In this document: piece by piece, positions 13,933 to 21,773 of the stretch
Numbering within the stretch: the first letter of the stretch is position 1
Layout: every line of letters begins with the position of its first letter
NCBI GenBank assembly: GCA_002501695.1
Contig: DANZ01000024.1
Span: 1 to 22,500 of the forward strand
Source of the DNA: Methanolobus sp. UBA474
Lineage (GTDB): Archaea > Halobacteriota > Methanosarcinia > Methanosarcinales > Methanosarcinaceae
Length of the DNA stretch: 22,500 nt
Direction: 5' to 3'
Notes under the pieces: generated by a model
The model's input: the letters and a program-made list of their open reading frames with translations, nothing else
What the model was told of the DNA's origin: nothing
The model's database searches: none
Translations under genes and position numbers: made by a program

Positions 13933-14823
13933 ATGGACAGCATCAGGTCAGTTGTAAAAGCGGCAATAAGGCTTGCAGAAGAGTTGGGATCCACCGCAAT
14001 TATTGTTTCCGGTGATGTCGACCAGAATGATGTCAGAACATATGTCCCTGTTTTCTTTACATCCCGCAGGCCAAGGAGCATAATAGATCACCTTGTTGCG
14101 ACAAGCAAAGGCGGGGATGAAAAAGCAAGAGAGCTTGCAGACAGGATAGCTCAGCAGGCTACCGGAAGAATAGACCAGGTGGAAAATATATCTGCCATAG
14201 AATTCATGCTTGGCGAACTAAAAGAAGGACTTGTTGTAGGAATAATTGAAACCGCCGATTCCAGCGCCATAATAGTCCATGATCTTGGAGAGAACCCTCT
14301 GGTAAAGGCTTTGAAAACATGTGAGGAGCGAGTGCCTCCTGAGGTGATGCAGGCAGTGCTTAAAATAGCGTTCGATGTGGCCAACACGGGACGCGAAGGT
14401 AAACAGGTAGGTACGGCATTCATTCTGGGAGATGTGGAGGAAGTGATGATACGCTCACATCAGATCATCCTTAACCCTTACGCAGGCCATAAGGATGAGG
14501 ACAGGGATATCCTCAACCGTAACACCTGGGAGTCCGTGAAGGAATTTGCCCAGCTGGACGGTGTCTTTGTGATCTCCGGGGACGGAAAAATGGAAGCGGC
14601 GGGAAGATACCTTGATGTGGATGCAAGGGATATCAGGCTGGATAAGGGCCTTGGAGGCCGGCATGTATCCGCAGCTGCCATAACCAGGGACACTGTTTCA
14701 ATAGCCATCACTGTTTCAGAATCAGGCGGCGTCATTCACGTGTACATGGATGGAAAGGAACTTATGTCCATAGAGTCCACGGAAAGGGCAAGTTGCTGCA
14801 ATCCCACGAAAAGACAGACCTGA
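13933..14823 (+). CDS. dacZ: Diadenylate cyclase, archaeal DacZ type (cyclic di-AMP synthase)
   Basis: DacZ joins two ATP into cyclic di-AMP, a signal linked to osmotic and potassium balance in archaea. The 296-residue protein has a family-specific N-terminal domain of about 190 residues and a C-terminal DAC (DisA_N) domain. Conserved parts include GREGKQVGTAFILGD (153-167), LDGVFVISGDG (208-218) and GLGGRHVSAAAITR (239-252). The usual DGA motif is DGV here (209-211), and RH (243-244) is followed by VSAAA rather than R; the Ala-to-Val change is mild. No membrane segment is seen. The start is ATG with AGAGG five bases upstream. It is transcribed alone. Confidence 0.9.
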   Translation: MDSIRSVVKAAIRLAEELGSTAIIVSGDVDQNDVRTYVPVFFTSRRPRSIIDHLVATSKGGDEKARELADRIAQQATGRIDQVENISAIEFMLGELKEGLVVGIIETADSSAIIVHDLGENPLVKALKTCEERVPPEVMQAVLKIAFDVANTGREGKQVGTAFILGDVEEVMIRSHQIILNPYAGHKDEDRDILNRNTWESVKEFAQLDGVFVISGDGKMEAAGRYLDVDARDIRLDKGLGGRHVSAAAITRDTVSIAITVSESGGVIHVYMDGKELMSIESTERASCCNPTKRQT

Positions 14824-15041
14824 ATTAAGATTGCAAATATAGCTTGTACTTTCGATCATGACAGAGTCCGCTTCACGACAGACCAAGTAAGATGAAAATG
14901 TCCTTGCCAGGTCGCTGCCCTGTTTTTTGACTGTAAGTGAGTGTAGAGAATGAGGTGGAAAGGCGGGGTAAATTGAGAGAATGATAGCCAATATAAGAAT
15001 ACATTCAACGCGTATAAGCTGAATGAACCAGAAAGAAAGAT
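14824..15041. other. Non-coding gap between dacZ and the transporter terminator
   Basis: No convincing gene is seen. A T6 run at about 14931-14936 could help end the dacZ transcript. Open frames here only extend into dacZ antisense. Confidence 0.5.
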
Positions 15042-15078
15042 AAAAAAAGTTAGACCGGAGTAGTGCCGGTCCTTTGTT
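15042..15078. terminator. Bidirectional hairpin terminator
   Basis: GACCGG (15053-15058) pairs with CCGGTC (15066-15071) around a 7-base loop. Read on the minus strand it is followed by a run of seven T (15048-15042), and on the plus strand by CTTTGTTTT. It can end the transporter transcript, whose stop is about 25 bases away, and may also stop read-through from dacZ. Confidence 0.65.
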
Positions 15079-15095
15079 TTAAAATGTTGCTGTTC

Positions 15096-15656
15096 TTAAT
15101 ATGGCAGCTTTATCTTACCGACTTCATCCATGATCAATGCAATTGCTGTGTAGAGTGAAGCAAGGCCAAGGAGAAGGGTTATTATCCCTGCAACCATTCC
15201 GCCAACAAGAGCAATGCTGAAGAAAGTAAGGTCTAGCAGTATGAAGGTCAGTATTATTGCCTTTACGCCGATCTTAAAGGTTACAATGGTCAGCAGTGTT
15301 GCAATGATGCCCCATACTATAAGATACCAGAAACCTGCATCTGTGCTCATTGCCGGCATTACGCCTCCAAACATGCCTACTGAGGTGGCTATCTGGATGA
15401 ATGCCCAAGAGAACCAGAACAGAGCAAATGCACCGAATGCAGATGCACCAAATGTGTCGCCTTTTTTCCAGAGTTCAATACTGGCAATCAACTGAGCGAA
15501 ACCACCAAGGAATATCGCTGTTGATATCACCATAACAGCATCACTGAATATTCCCATGACCAGTAAGCCGAGGAATGTAGCTGCAAATCCCAGACCAAAG
15601 AAACCTAGTGGCGCAGGGCTTGCAGTTTTGTCTATAATTGTTATTTCTCCTTCCAT
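15096..15656 (-). CDS. Acetate uptake transporter (GPR1/FUN34/YaaH, SatP family)
   Basis: This 186-residue protein has about six membrane segments and belongs to the AceTr family that moves acetate and similar small acids. The family signature NPAPLGL appears as SPAPLGFFGLG (13-23), and IFLGGFAQLIASIELWKKG (47-65) matches the second conserved region. A homologue in Methanosarcina, AceP, has been linked to acetate uptake. In a methyl-using methanogen it may serve to take in acetate for biosynthesis; the exact substrate is not shown by sequence. GGAAGTGAT lies upstream of the ATG, and a TATATATA box is at 15691-15698. Confidence 0.88.
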   Translation of the reverse strand: MEGEITIIDKTASPAPLGFFGLGFAATFLGLLVMGIFSDAVMVISTAIFLGGFAQLIASIELWKKGDTFGASAFGAFALFWFSWAFIQIATSVGMFGGVMPAMSTDAGFWYLIVWGIIATLLTIVTFKIGVKAIILTFILLDLTFFSIALVGGMVAGIITLLLGLASLYTAIALIMDEVGKIKLPY

Positions 15657-15688
15657 AGATAATCACTTCCCTAATATATTTAATAATT

Positions 15689-15700
15689 ACTATATATAGT
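15689..15700 (-). promoter_or_regulatory. Symmetric TATA box for the transporter gene
   Basis: ACTATATATAGT is a perfect 12-base palindrome. Read on the minus strand it would start transcription near 15670, leaving a short leader with GGAAGTGAT. A second AT-rich box, TAAATATATTAG (15682-15671), lies closer to the gene. Confidence 0.45.
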
Positions 15701-16199
15701 TAATTCAGATATAACTGATATCAAAGGTCTTCAAAAAAACGACCTGCAAATCTTATGATCATAACAATCCATCAGTATCGCTAGGTATCTATCACCAGTG
15801 CTACCATTTACACCTCCAGATAAGGACTTTGATAAAGTAGTATATATCATTTATGATGATGATGAAAACATAAAATCAGTATTTAGGCATTATTTGATTA
15901 AAGGGCAGATATATAGCAGGCGATATGCAATCAAGTGCGTATTAATGCCCAGTTTATTAAAAAAGAGATAAATAAGCATTTAAAGGAGAACATATATTAT
16001 AAAACTATAAATATAAATAGCAAAAGCCTTCTTTTAGCCGCATTTGTGAATGATCAGTGCACAACCCCTGCGAAAAGTTTATTAGTATGAATTAAGTAAT
16101 TGGATGAGTTCGAAAATCATAACAGACCTTAAGACAAAAGGATGTTCAAGCCGACGCCTTTTTGCGACAATCGATAAGATAAGGATCACAAACCATTGA
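15701..16199. other. AT-rich intergenic region with no clear gene
   Basis: This stretch is more AT-rich than its surroundings. It contains strong TATA-like sequence at about 15988-16018 and a small open frame of 57 codons at 15798-15971 (GTG start, no ribosome site). Its product would include DKVVYIIYDDDENIKSVF, but I recognise no family. I see no tRNA, repeat array or insertion sequence. It may hold the transporter regulatory region, a small RNA, or a decayed gene. Confidence 0.4.
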
Positions 16200-17240
16200 T
16201 CATATTTTGAACCGCAGGAGCGCGGCAATGCCTCCAAGTGCAAGAAGCTTATGCCCTGGTTCGAATATCGTGCTGAAGATCACTATTCTGCCCTGTGAAT
16301 GCTCGACCGACTGGAGGAATGAGTCTATACGGCCCTTTTCCCTCTCTTCACGCAGGAACTCGTCGGCTATCAGCAGAGTGGATATGGACCCGTAGTCCTG
16401 CGCGACCATCACTTCATCAATACCATATGCAACTTTTCCGGATGTGGCTATCTCCCGGAGCAGCTCCTCCATAAGCACAGACTCACGGGCTATGCGCGAC
16501 TCTTCGGTTATGCGATCCACGGCGCCCCTTCTGAGAACCTCCTGGAAGCCGGACATGCCGATGGAAGAAGTATCTTCCACTAACGCCCTTGAAGCCAGTT
16601 CCGGTTGCTTTGCCTGCAGGTACTTCATGAAATCCTCTTTCGTGAAGCCGGGTCCTGAAACAACTATGGCTTCCGATGCCGAAGCGGCATTCACCAGCTG
16701 ATCGACGATCTCATGAAAGAAAACATCCCGCAGAGATACATCTCCTTTACCGGAGGACTGGCTTATGTGAGAGTACATCTCTATGCCGTAGTGGCGCACA
16801 AGACCTATGTCCGCATCCCCCTCCTCGACAGCAACAAGCACCACCTTGGGCCGCTTTGAAGAGGCTTCAGCTTCATCTATGCGCTCAAGCTGATCCTTTT
16901 TCCATGTTTTAATGATGGAGAGGTTCGTGCCCTCTTCAACGTTGAATGTGTGATGCTGGCCGATATCCATCCCATGCTCGATAACGCCATGGACCCTCAG
17001 CCTGTTGGAGAAACGGTGGAACTCAAGCCCGTCAATCCTCAGACCAAGCCGGAAGTTCTTCTTCTCTATCTTCTCGGGCCTCAGCTTATCACTTGCAGCG
17101 TCAGCCTTCCTTTTTGTAAGGGCAAATACAAGGTCGCCGGTCTCTATTATATACTTCAGGTGCCACAGGTCATCAAGAGTTTCAGCTGTAACGGATATTT
17201 CGCCTTCCCGGCCCCTCAGATTTCTGTTTGTGACACGCAT
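16200..17240 (-). CDS. pelA: Pelota homologue (mRNA surveillance and ribosome rescue)
   Basis: aPelota enters the empty A site of stalled ribosomes, brought by aEF1-alpha in archaea, and with ABCE1 splits them. The 346-residue protein has the family's three parts: an Sm-like N-terminal domain (1-125) with EGTNLSIIKTWKKDQLER at its end, a central eRF1-like domain (130-245) with PKVVLVAVEEGDADIGLV, and a C-terminal domain (250-346) with VAYGIDEV. No GGQ motif is present, as expected, so it cannot release peptides itself. AGGT precedes the ATG. The NFACT-family gene ends 46 bases upstream on the same strand; the two probably share a transcript. Confidence 0.95.
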   Translation of the reverse strand: MRVTNRNLRGREGEISVTAETLDDLWHLKYIIETGDLVFALTKRKADAASDKLRPEKIEKKNFRLGLRIDGLEFHRFSNRLRVHGVIEHGMDIGQHHTFNVEEGTNLSIIKTWKKDQLERIDEAEASSKRPKVVLVAVEEGDADIGLVRHYGIEMYSHISQSSGKGDVSLRDVFFHEIVDQLVNAASASEAIVVSGPGFTKEDFMKYLQAKQPELASRALVEDTSSIGMSGFQEVLRRGAVDRITEESRIARESVLMEELLREIATSGKVAYGIDEVMVAQDYGSISTLLIADEFLREEREKGRIDSFLQSVEHSQGRIVIFSTIFEPGHKLLALGGIAALLRFKI

Positions 17241-17286
17241 AGCAATACCTGCAATCGATCAGATGTATACGTTAGATACGGAGACA

Positions 17287-19281
17287 TCATACTTTAATAT
17301 CGGACTCCCCCGGAGGAAGCATCATGGCGATCCTGTCAGGAGAAGCTATCTGCTTAACGAAATTGACTTCCTTGAGACTGTCAACGTACATTTTGTAGAT
17401 CTTTTTAGCAATATCGTTCTGGTTGAACTTTCCGGGGACCAGTTCGACCACGTGCTGCCCGTGTTGTCTTACTGCAGACACGGGACCACCTATAACGCGC
17501 GTCTCCGGACCGAGCTCCAAAGCTACTGCCGCACCAACATGTACATCACGGAAGTAATTGCGTTCCCCGCGGATGATGAAAGCACCCTTTTTCACATACT
17601 CGCCCGACTCCGGGGTCTTTGTCACCTGCTCAGGCAATACCCAATAACAGTCTCCGCTGAACTGCCCGGATTTCCAGACACTTGAATAGGATACTACGAA
17701 CTGCGCCGCTTCCAGCAGAGTCTGTTCGGTTACCGGCTTGCCCTGTGCTTTTACTATCGTCATGGGCGCACCTGGGACCTGTGTATGGAGAACGCGGTCA
17801 TTCTTGTCCATGTACTTCTTCACAAGCTCTTCATTTGTCTCCGCATCCCTTCCCCCGACAACAAGGAAGCCTTCGGATGAGTAGAACCATCTGAAACGGT
17901 CGTACCAGTGCTTTTTCAGGGACACCTTACGTCTGTTGCCGGAAACTTTCTTTTCCTTCTTCTGCATTGCGATCCTGGTGTCCTCTATAGCCTTGATGGC
18001 ACCCTCTTTTTTCCGGGTCAGCTTTTTAGCCTTCTCATAATAGAACTGGGCATTCTGGGGAATTGTCAGTTTCAGGTCTATAATAACTTTAGTGTTATCA
18101 AGGTCAAGCGTTACCTTGCCGGTGGCAGAGTCGATGCCTGAGATGCTCTTTGCTGCAGGGAGAGTCTCTTTTGCTTTTTTGAGAATGGACTTGATCTCAT
18201 CCCATGAATAGCCATTCTCCCGGGCTTTTTCAAGAACCCCCATTACCTCTTCTATCGCCTGGTAGTGAGCATATATCTTCTCGGCAATATCTACATGCTT
18301 TTCCGCTTCCCTGCCGAAGTTCTCCAGGCCTTCTTCCTGTCTCTTCAGGCGCCTTTCAAAGACATCCACCTTTTCTTTCTTTACAGCCTCAACTACCTCT
18401 GTGACCTCTTCAGCCGACCTCTTACCGAAGAAACCGTCAAGGGCCTTGTTGAAAGAGGGAAAAGCTTCCTTCTCAAGACCTGCATGTATCTTCAGCTCAA
18501 AAGGAGAGACATCAAATGGCTTAACTTCACCCTTAATATCCTTTTTAACTATATAGGGGCCGAACTCACCTTTTACGAGCGGGGAGAACATATCCCGGAG
18601 TGCACCGGCAATGCGGGCAATGCCTTCCTGCCCCATGTCCTTTGCAATTGTCCTCTTGTCAATTTCTGCCCTCAGGCATACTTCTTCGGCCAGGGTGCCA
18701 CCAAGATTGAACCTGTTAGCTATGGTACGCACAACTTCCGCATCAGAAGAAGAGAACACATCCTGCAGCTCTATTTCACCTGCCTCCACCGGGCTTAGCT
18801 GGGCTTCAGGATACTGGTAGATCTCCCCGCTTCGTATCTTTCTGCCCTTGAAGGTTACGGGCTTCATGGGGAGGATGATCTTGCGCTCCGAGTCCAGCAG
18901 AACTATGTTGCCCGGGGAGAAAAGCTCTGCAACGAGTACGGTCTCCACGCCGCCACGTATCACTCCGAACTCTATGATCCTGTCAAAATCGTACTGCTTC
19001 ACATAAGTGATGCGTCCCGCAAAGATATGCTTTCTCAGAAGCATTGGGAAGGATTGCGGCATCTTGGGGCTCTGGCGTATGTGCTCGCTCAGATGGGCGC
19101 GTTTGCCTGCCTCGATCACAAGGTTATCCTTACCTTTGTTATAAACAAAAAGATTGATACGCACTTCTTCAGCAGCCGGCTGATATATCTTGCCTATCTT
19201 TGAATCGATTATAGAGTTCTCTCCCGAACTCAGTTCAAACACCAGAGCAGCAACATCTGCACTTGTCATTTCCTGCTTCAT
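17287..19281 (-). CDS. rqcH: NFACT-family protein, archaeal Rqc2/RqcH homologue
   Basis: Members of this family bind large ribosomal subunits that still hold a nascent chain, and in bacteria (RqcH) and eukaryotes (Rqc2) add C-terminal tails to it. From ATG at 19281 the protein has 664 residues: NFACT-N (1-200) with the conserved D100-R101 pair in DFDRIIEF, helix-hairpin-helix region (about 200-290), charged coiled coils (290-350 and 410-450), and NFACT-R from about 465, with WFYSSEGFLVVGGRDA and HTQVPGAP. The open frame runs 27 codons further, but the family N-terminus starts at MKQEMTSADVAAL. A TATA box 25-35 bases upstream implies a leaderless message. It precedes pelota. Confidence 0.92.
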   Translation of the reverse strand: MKQEMTSADVAALVFELSSGENSIIDSKIGKIYQPAAEEVRINLFVYNKGKDNLVIEAGKRAHLSEHIRQSPKMPQSFPMLLRKHIFAGRITYVKQYDFDRIIEFGVIRGGVETVLVAELFSPGNIVLLDSERKIILPMKPVTFKGRKIRSGEIYQYPEAQLSPVEAGEIELQDVFSSSDAEVVRTIANRFNLGGTLAEEVCLRAEIDKRTIAKDMGQEGIARIAGALRDMFSPLVKGEFGPYIVKKDIKGEVKPFDVSPFELKIHAGLEKEAFPSFNKALDGFFGKRSAEEVTEVVEAVKKEKVDVFERRLKRQEEGLENFGREAEKHVDIAEKIYAHYQAIEEVMGVLEKARENGYSWDEIKSILKKAKETLPAAKSISGIDSATGKVTLDLDNTKVIIDLKLTIPQNAQFYYEKAKKLTRKKEGAIKAIEDTRIAMQKKEKKVSGNRRKVSLKKHWYDRFRWFYSSEGFLVVGGRDAETNEELVKKYMDKNDRVLHTQVPGAPMTIVKAQGKPVTEQTLLEAAQFVVSYSSVWKSGQFSGDCYWVLPEQVTKTPESGEYVKKGAFIIRGERNYFRDVHVGAAVALELGPETRVIGGPVSAVRQHGQHVVELVPGKFNQNDIAKKIYKMYVDSLKEVNFVKQIASPDRIAMMLPPGESDIKV

Positions 19282-19305
19282 GCGGGGACTACTACGCAAA
19301 TGAAG

Positions 19306-19359
19306 ACTATAAGTTTTATGACGGATTAAATCCATTAAGACTATCAAAAAATTATAAGG
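19306..19359. promoter_or_regulatory. Divergent promoters of the NFACT gene and priS
   Basis: On the minus strand TAAAACTTATA (19318-19308) sits about 30 bases before the NFACT ATG. On the plus strand AATTATAAGG (19350-19359) is centred about 26 bases before the priS ATG. Both spacings point to leaderless or nearly leaderless transcripts; neither ATG has a well-spaced ribosome site. The two boxes are about 40 bases apart. Confidence 0.5.
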
Positions 19360-19380
19360 CACCTGGAGAAAACTGCATAT

Positions 19381-20556
19381 ATGGATGAGAGAACACGGGC
19401 TTTTATTGTATCAAGATTCCAGGAGTACTATTCAAAAGCGCAGCTCACGCTGCCGCCGGAGTTCACATCAAGGGAATGGGGATTCCTTGAGTTTGGCAGC
19501 GCAGATGAGGTTTTCATGAAGAGGCACAGGGATTTCGGGTCAGAGGGAGAACTATACGATTACCTCAGGGGGATAGCCCCCGCCCATGCGTACTACTCCG
19601 TAGCCTACTATGAATATCCCGGCGCTCCGAAGATGAAGGAGAAGAACTGGCTGAAAGCGGACCTAATATTCGACATAGACTCCGACCACCTGCCGGGCAA
19701 GATAAATTCCTACGGCGATATGCTCGAGAAGGGGAAAAAGGAAACACTGAAGCTTCTGGACTTCCTGATCAACGATTTTGGCTTCGCTGAGGACGCAGTA
19801 CATGCGGTGTTCTCCGGCGGAAGAGGTTACCACTTCCACATCAGCGACCCTTCGGTGCTCTTACTGGAGAGCCCGGAGAGACGGGAGATAGTGGATTATG
19901 TCAGCTCGAAGGGTCTTGACCTGGAGCGCATCTTCACTACTAAAGAGATCTCAGGCGATGCAGGAACGGACTCGGCAAAAATGGCGATGCTCGTTTCAGA
20001 GGATGACGGCGGATGGAGCAGCAGGATAAACAGGTATCTTATATCCTACCTGTCATCCATCTCACAAAGTGAGAATGCCATGGAGATACTGACCGGTTTC
20101 AAGGGCATAGGCGAGAAATCCGCAGGCAGCCTCATAGAGACCTTCAGGGACGAATCGAAGGTCGCCGCCCTTAAAAGAGGGAACATGGACTCCTTGAGGA
20201 ACATTAAGAAGAATGTGCTGGAAACAATTGTAAGGTATGGCATCACCCAGATGGCGGCATGTGTTGACGAACCGGTCACCGCAGACATCAAGCGCCTCAT
20301 ACGCCTGCCGGGGTCCCTTCACGGGAAATCCGGAATGAAGGTCACAGCCCTGAAGATAGACGAACTGGAGAAGTTCGAACCCCTGAACGATGCGGTCGTT
20401 TTCGGGGATAAATCGGTAAAGATAAAAGCGATTAAGCCTTTTGCTGTGCAGATGAAAGGAAAGGACATTGTCGTGGAGGAAGGCTTACAGGAAGTCCCGG
20501 AGTATGCGGCAGTGTACCTGATATGCAGAGGTGTGGCTGAATATGGATCGTACTAA
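19381..20556 (+). CDS. priS: DNA primase small (catalytic) subunit PriS
   Basis: PriS makes primers for replication together with PriL. The 391-residue protein has the catalytic pair D98 and D100 in DLIFDIDSDHLP and the conserved SGGRGYHFHI (145-154). A further family stretch is DEPVTADIKRLIRLPGSLHG, which carries the third acidic and basic active-site residues. No zinc-binding helical insert with closely spaced cysteines is obvious. GGAG lies 12 bases before the ATG, too far for a good ribosome site, and the TATA spacing suggests a leaderless start. The gene overlaps the following GINS gene by 14 bases, so both replication proteins are made from one message. Confidence 0.95.
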   Translation: MDERTRAFIVSRFQEYYSKAQLTLPPEFTSREWGFLEFGSADEVFMKRHRDFGSEGELYDYLRGIAPAHAYYSVAYYEYPGAPKMKEKNWLKADLIFDIDSDHLPGKINSYGDMLEKGKKETLKLLDFLINDFGFAEDAVHAVFSGGRGYHFHISDPSVLLLESPERREIVDYVSSKGLDLERIFTTKEISGDAGTDSAKMAMLVSEDDGGWSSRINRYLISYLSSISQSENAMEILTGFKGIGEKSAGSLIETFRDESKVAALKRGNMDSLRNIKKNVLETIVRYGITQMAACVDEPVTADIKRLIRLPGSLHGKSGMKVTALKIDELEKFEPLNDAVVFGDKSVKIKAIKPFAVQMKGKDIVVEEGLQEVPEYAAVYLICRGVAEYGSY

Positions 20557-21277
20557 GCTCACCGACACCCTGAGAGAGGAAAGGAGCTCTTCGCTGAAGT
20601 CAATGAATGCTGATTTCTACGATGCGATGAAAGAGTACATCAGGGAACTGGAAGAAGAGATAGCGCAGCTTAAGAATCCGCGCTCAGTGGAGGCAAAGAT
20701 ACTGGAGGACGAACTTCAGAATGCTATGACCTCTGTAGAGCTCATTTTCATGCGCCGTATCAAAAAGATAGTTGGCAGTGCCACAACTAATGCCTTTTCC
20801 AATAGATCGACCGTACAGGACATGGGGAAACTGCTTCCGCAGGAGAAAGAAATATATGAGGCGGTCCTGTCAGCCATCCATATTGCACGCAGGGAGCTGC
20901 TCGAGCCTGTGCTTAACCCGCACTTACCCGGGACAGACAGGAAGGACAAAGAACATATCCCAGTAGTGAGTACAGGAAGCAGGGAGTATCATACAGTCGA
21001 CACTCCTGAAAGTGAGCACATAGCCTCAGAAGCCGGCTCCGGCAGAGAGATCACCACTACAGGCACTACCCCGGAAACGGAAGATAAGGGGAAAATAGCC
21101 AAAAGTAATATAAATGAAGAATTCGTTGTTGTGCGAATACTGGAAAACGTGCCTACTTTCAAGGCTATGGATAATCGCAATTATACATTATGTGCGGAAG
21201 ATGTTGTTGTTTTGCCTGCCCTCAATGCAAAAGGACTTGTTAAACGCAACGTTGCACAGATGATCACAGATAATTGA
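20543..21277 (+). CDS. GINS complex subunit, Gins51 type
   Basis: GINS bridges the MCM helicase with Cdc45/GAN and primase at archaeal forks. This 244-residue protein has the helical A domain first (about 1-125) and a small beta-rich B domain last (191-244, with EEFVVVRILENVPTFK and LNAKGLVKR). That A-B order marks the Gins51 type. Between them, residues 126-190 form a polar Ser/Thr/Glu-rich linker, longer than strictly needed and likely disordered. ATG at 20543 is preceded by GAGGTG (20528-20533) and lies within the end of priS, so translation is probably coupled. In some Euryarchaea this is the only GINS protein, acting as a homotetramer. Confidence 0.9.
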   Translation: MDRTKLTDTLREERSSSLKSMNADFYDAMKEYIRELEEEIAQLKNPRSVEAKILEDELQNAMTSVELIFMRRIKKIVGSATTNAFSNRSTVQDMGKLLPQEKEIYEAVLSAIHIARRELLEPVLNPHLPGTDRKDKEHIPVVSTGSREYHTVDTPESEHIASEAGSGREITTTGTTPETEDKGKIAKSNINEEFVVVRILENVPTFKAMDNRNYTLCAEDVVVLPALNAKGLVKRNVAQMITDN

Positions 21278-21301
21278 CTCAAACTTATTAAGGTGTAGAT
21301 A

Positions 21302-21580
21302 ATGAAGATCCCTAAGAGATTCAGAACATATTGCCCTTCATGCAAGAAACACACTGAAGTAGTTGTGGAAAGAGTGAAGAAGGGAAAAGCATCGTCTTTG
21401 ACACATATCGCAAGGCAGAAAAAGCGCCAGTCAGGAATAGGTAACACCGGCAAATTCTCCAAGGTTCCCGGAGGAGATAAGCCTACCAAGAGAATAGCGC
21501 TCAAGTACAAGTGCACCGTGTGCAACAAAGCGCACCAGAGGCCATGTTTCAGAGCAAAGAAGTTCGAATTCGCGGAGTGA
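21302..21580 (+). CDS. rpl44e: Ribosomal protein L44e
   Basis: This 92-residue protein of the large subunit has the typical start MKIPKRFRTYCPSC and two zinc-binding cysteine pairs, CPSC (11-14) and CTVC (about 72-75). GKFSKVPGGDKPTKR is the family's conserved basic loop near the E site of the ribosome. AAGGTG lies six bases upstream of the ATG. The 24-base gap after the GINS gene has no TATA box, so the gene is likely read from the priS promoter or from within the operon. Confidence 0.96.
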   Translation: MKIPKRFRTYCPSCKKHTEVVVERVKKGKASSLTHIARQKKRQSGIGNTGKFSKVPGGDKPTKRIALKYKCTVCNKAHQRPCFRAKKFEFAE

Positions 21581-21585
21581 TTTAA

Positions 21586-21762
21586 ATGAACAAACCCAAG
21601 AGCAGATTCTTACGTGTGAAGTGCAACGACTGCGAGAACGAGCAGGTCATCTTCGGCAGTGCAAGCCGCAAGGTAACATGTCTTGTTTGCGGAAGGACAC
21701 TTGCAGAGCCCACCGGTGGCAAATCCACGATAACAACACATATACTTGAAGTCCTTGAATAA
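21586..21762 (+). CDS. rps27e: Ribosomal protein S27e
   Basis: This 58-residue zinc-ribbon protein of the small subunit has the pattern CNDC (about 13-16) and CLVC (about 32-35), with the family segments FLRVKC and the stretch VIFGSASRKVTC. It ends with the usual STITTHILEVLE. GGAGTGA, formed by the end of rpl44e, precedes the ATG, and only five bases separate the two genes. The order L44e, S27e, aIF2-alpha is conserved in archaea. Confidence 0.96.
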   Translation: MNKPKSRFLRVKCNDCENEQVIFGSASRKVTCLVCGRTLAEPTGGKSTITTHILEVLE

Positions 21763-21773
21763 AGGGGTCCATA

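Noticed and set aside
14722..14991. Minus-strand open frame overlapping the end of dacZ
   Set aside because: About a third of it is antisense to dacZ, with no promoter or ribosome site and no recognisable family.
16120..16199. Possible tRNA or structured RNA downstream of pelota
   Set aside because: I could not form a cloverleaf or a stem longer than about three or four pairs there.
17005..17685. Open frame of 226 codons on the plus strand across the pelota and NFACT junction
   Set aside because: It is antisense to two well-supported genes and spans their boundary; no family features.
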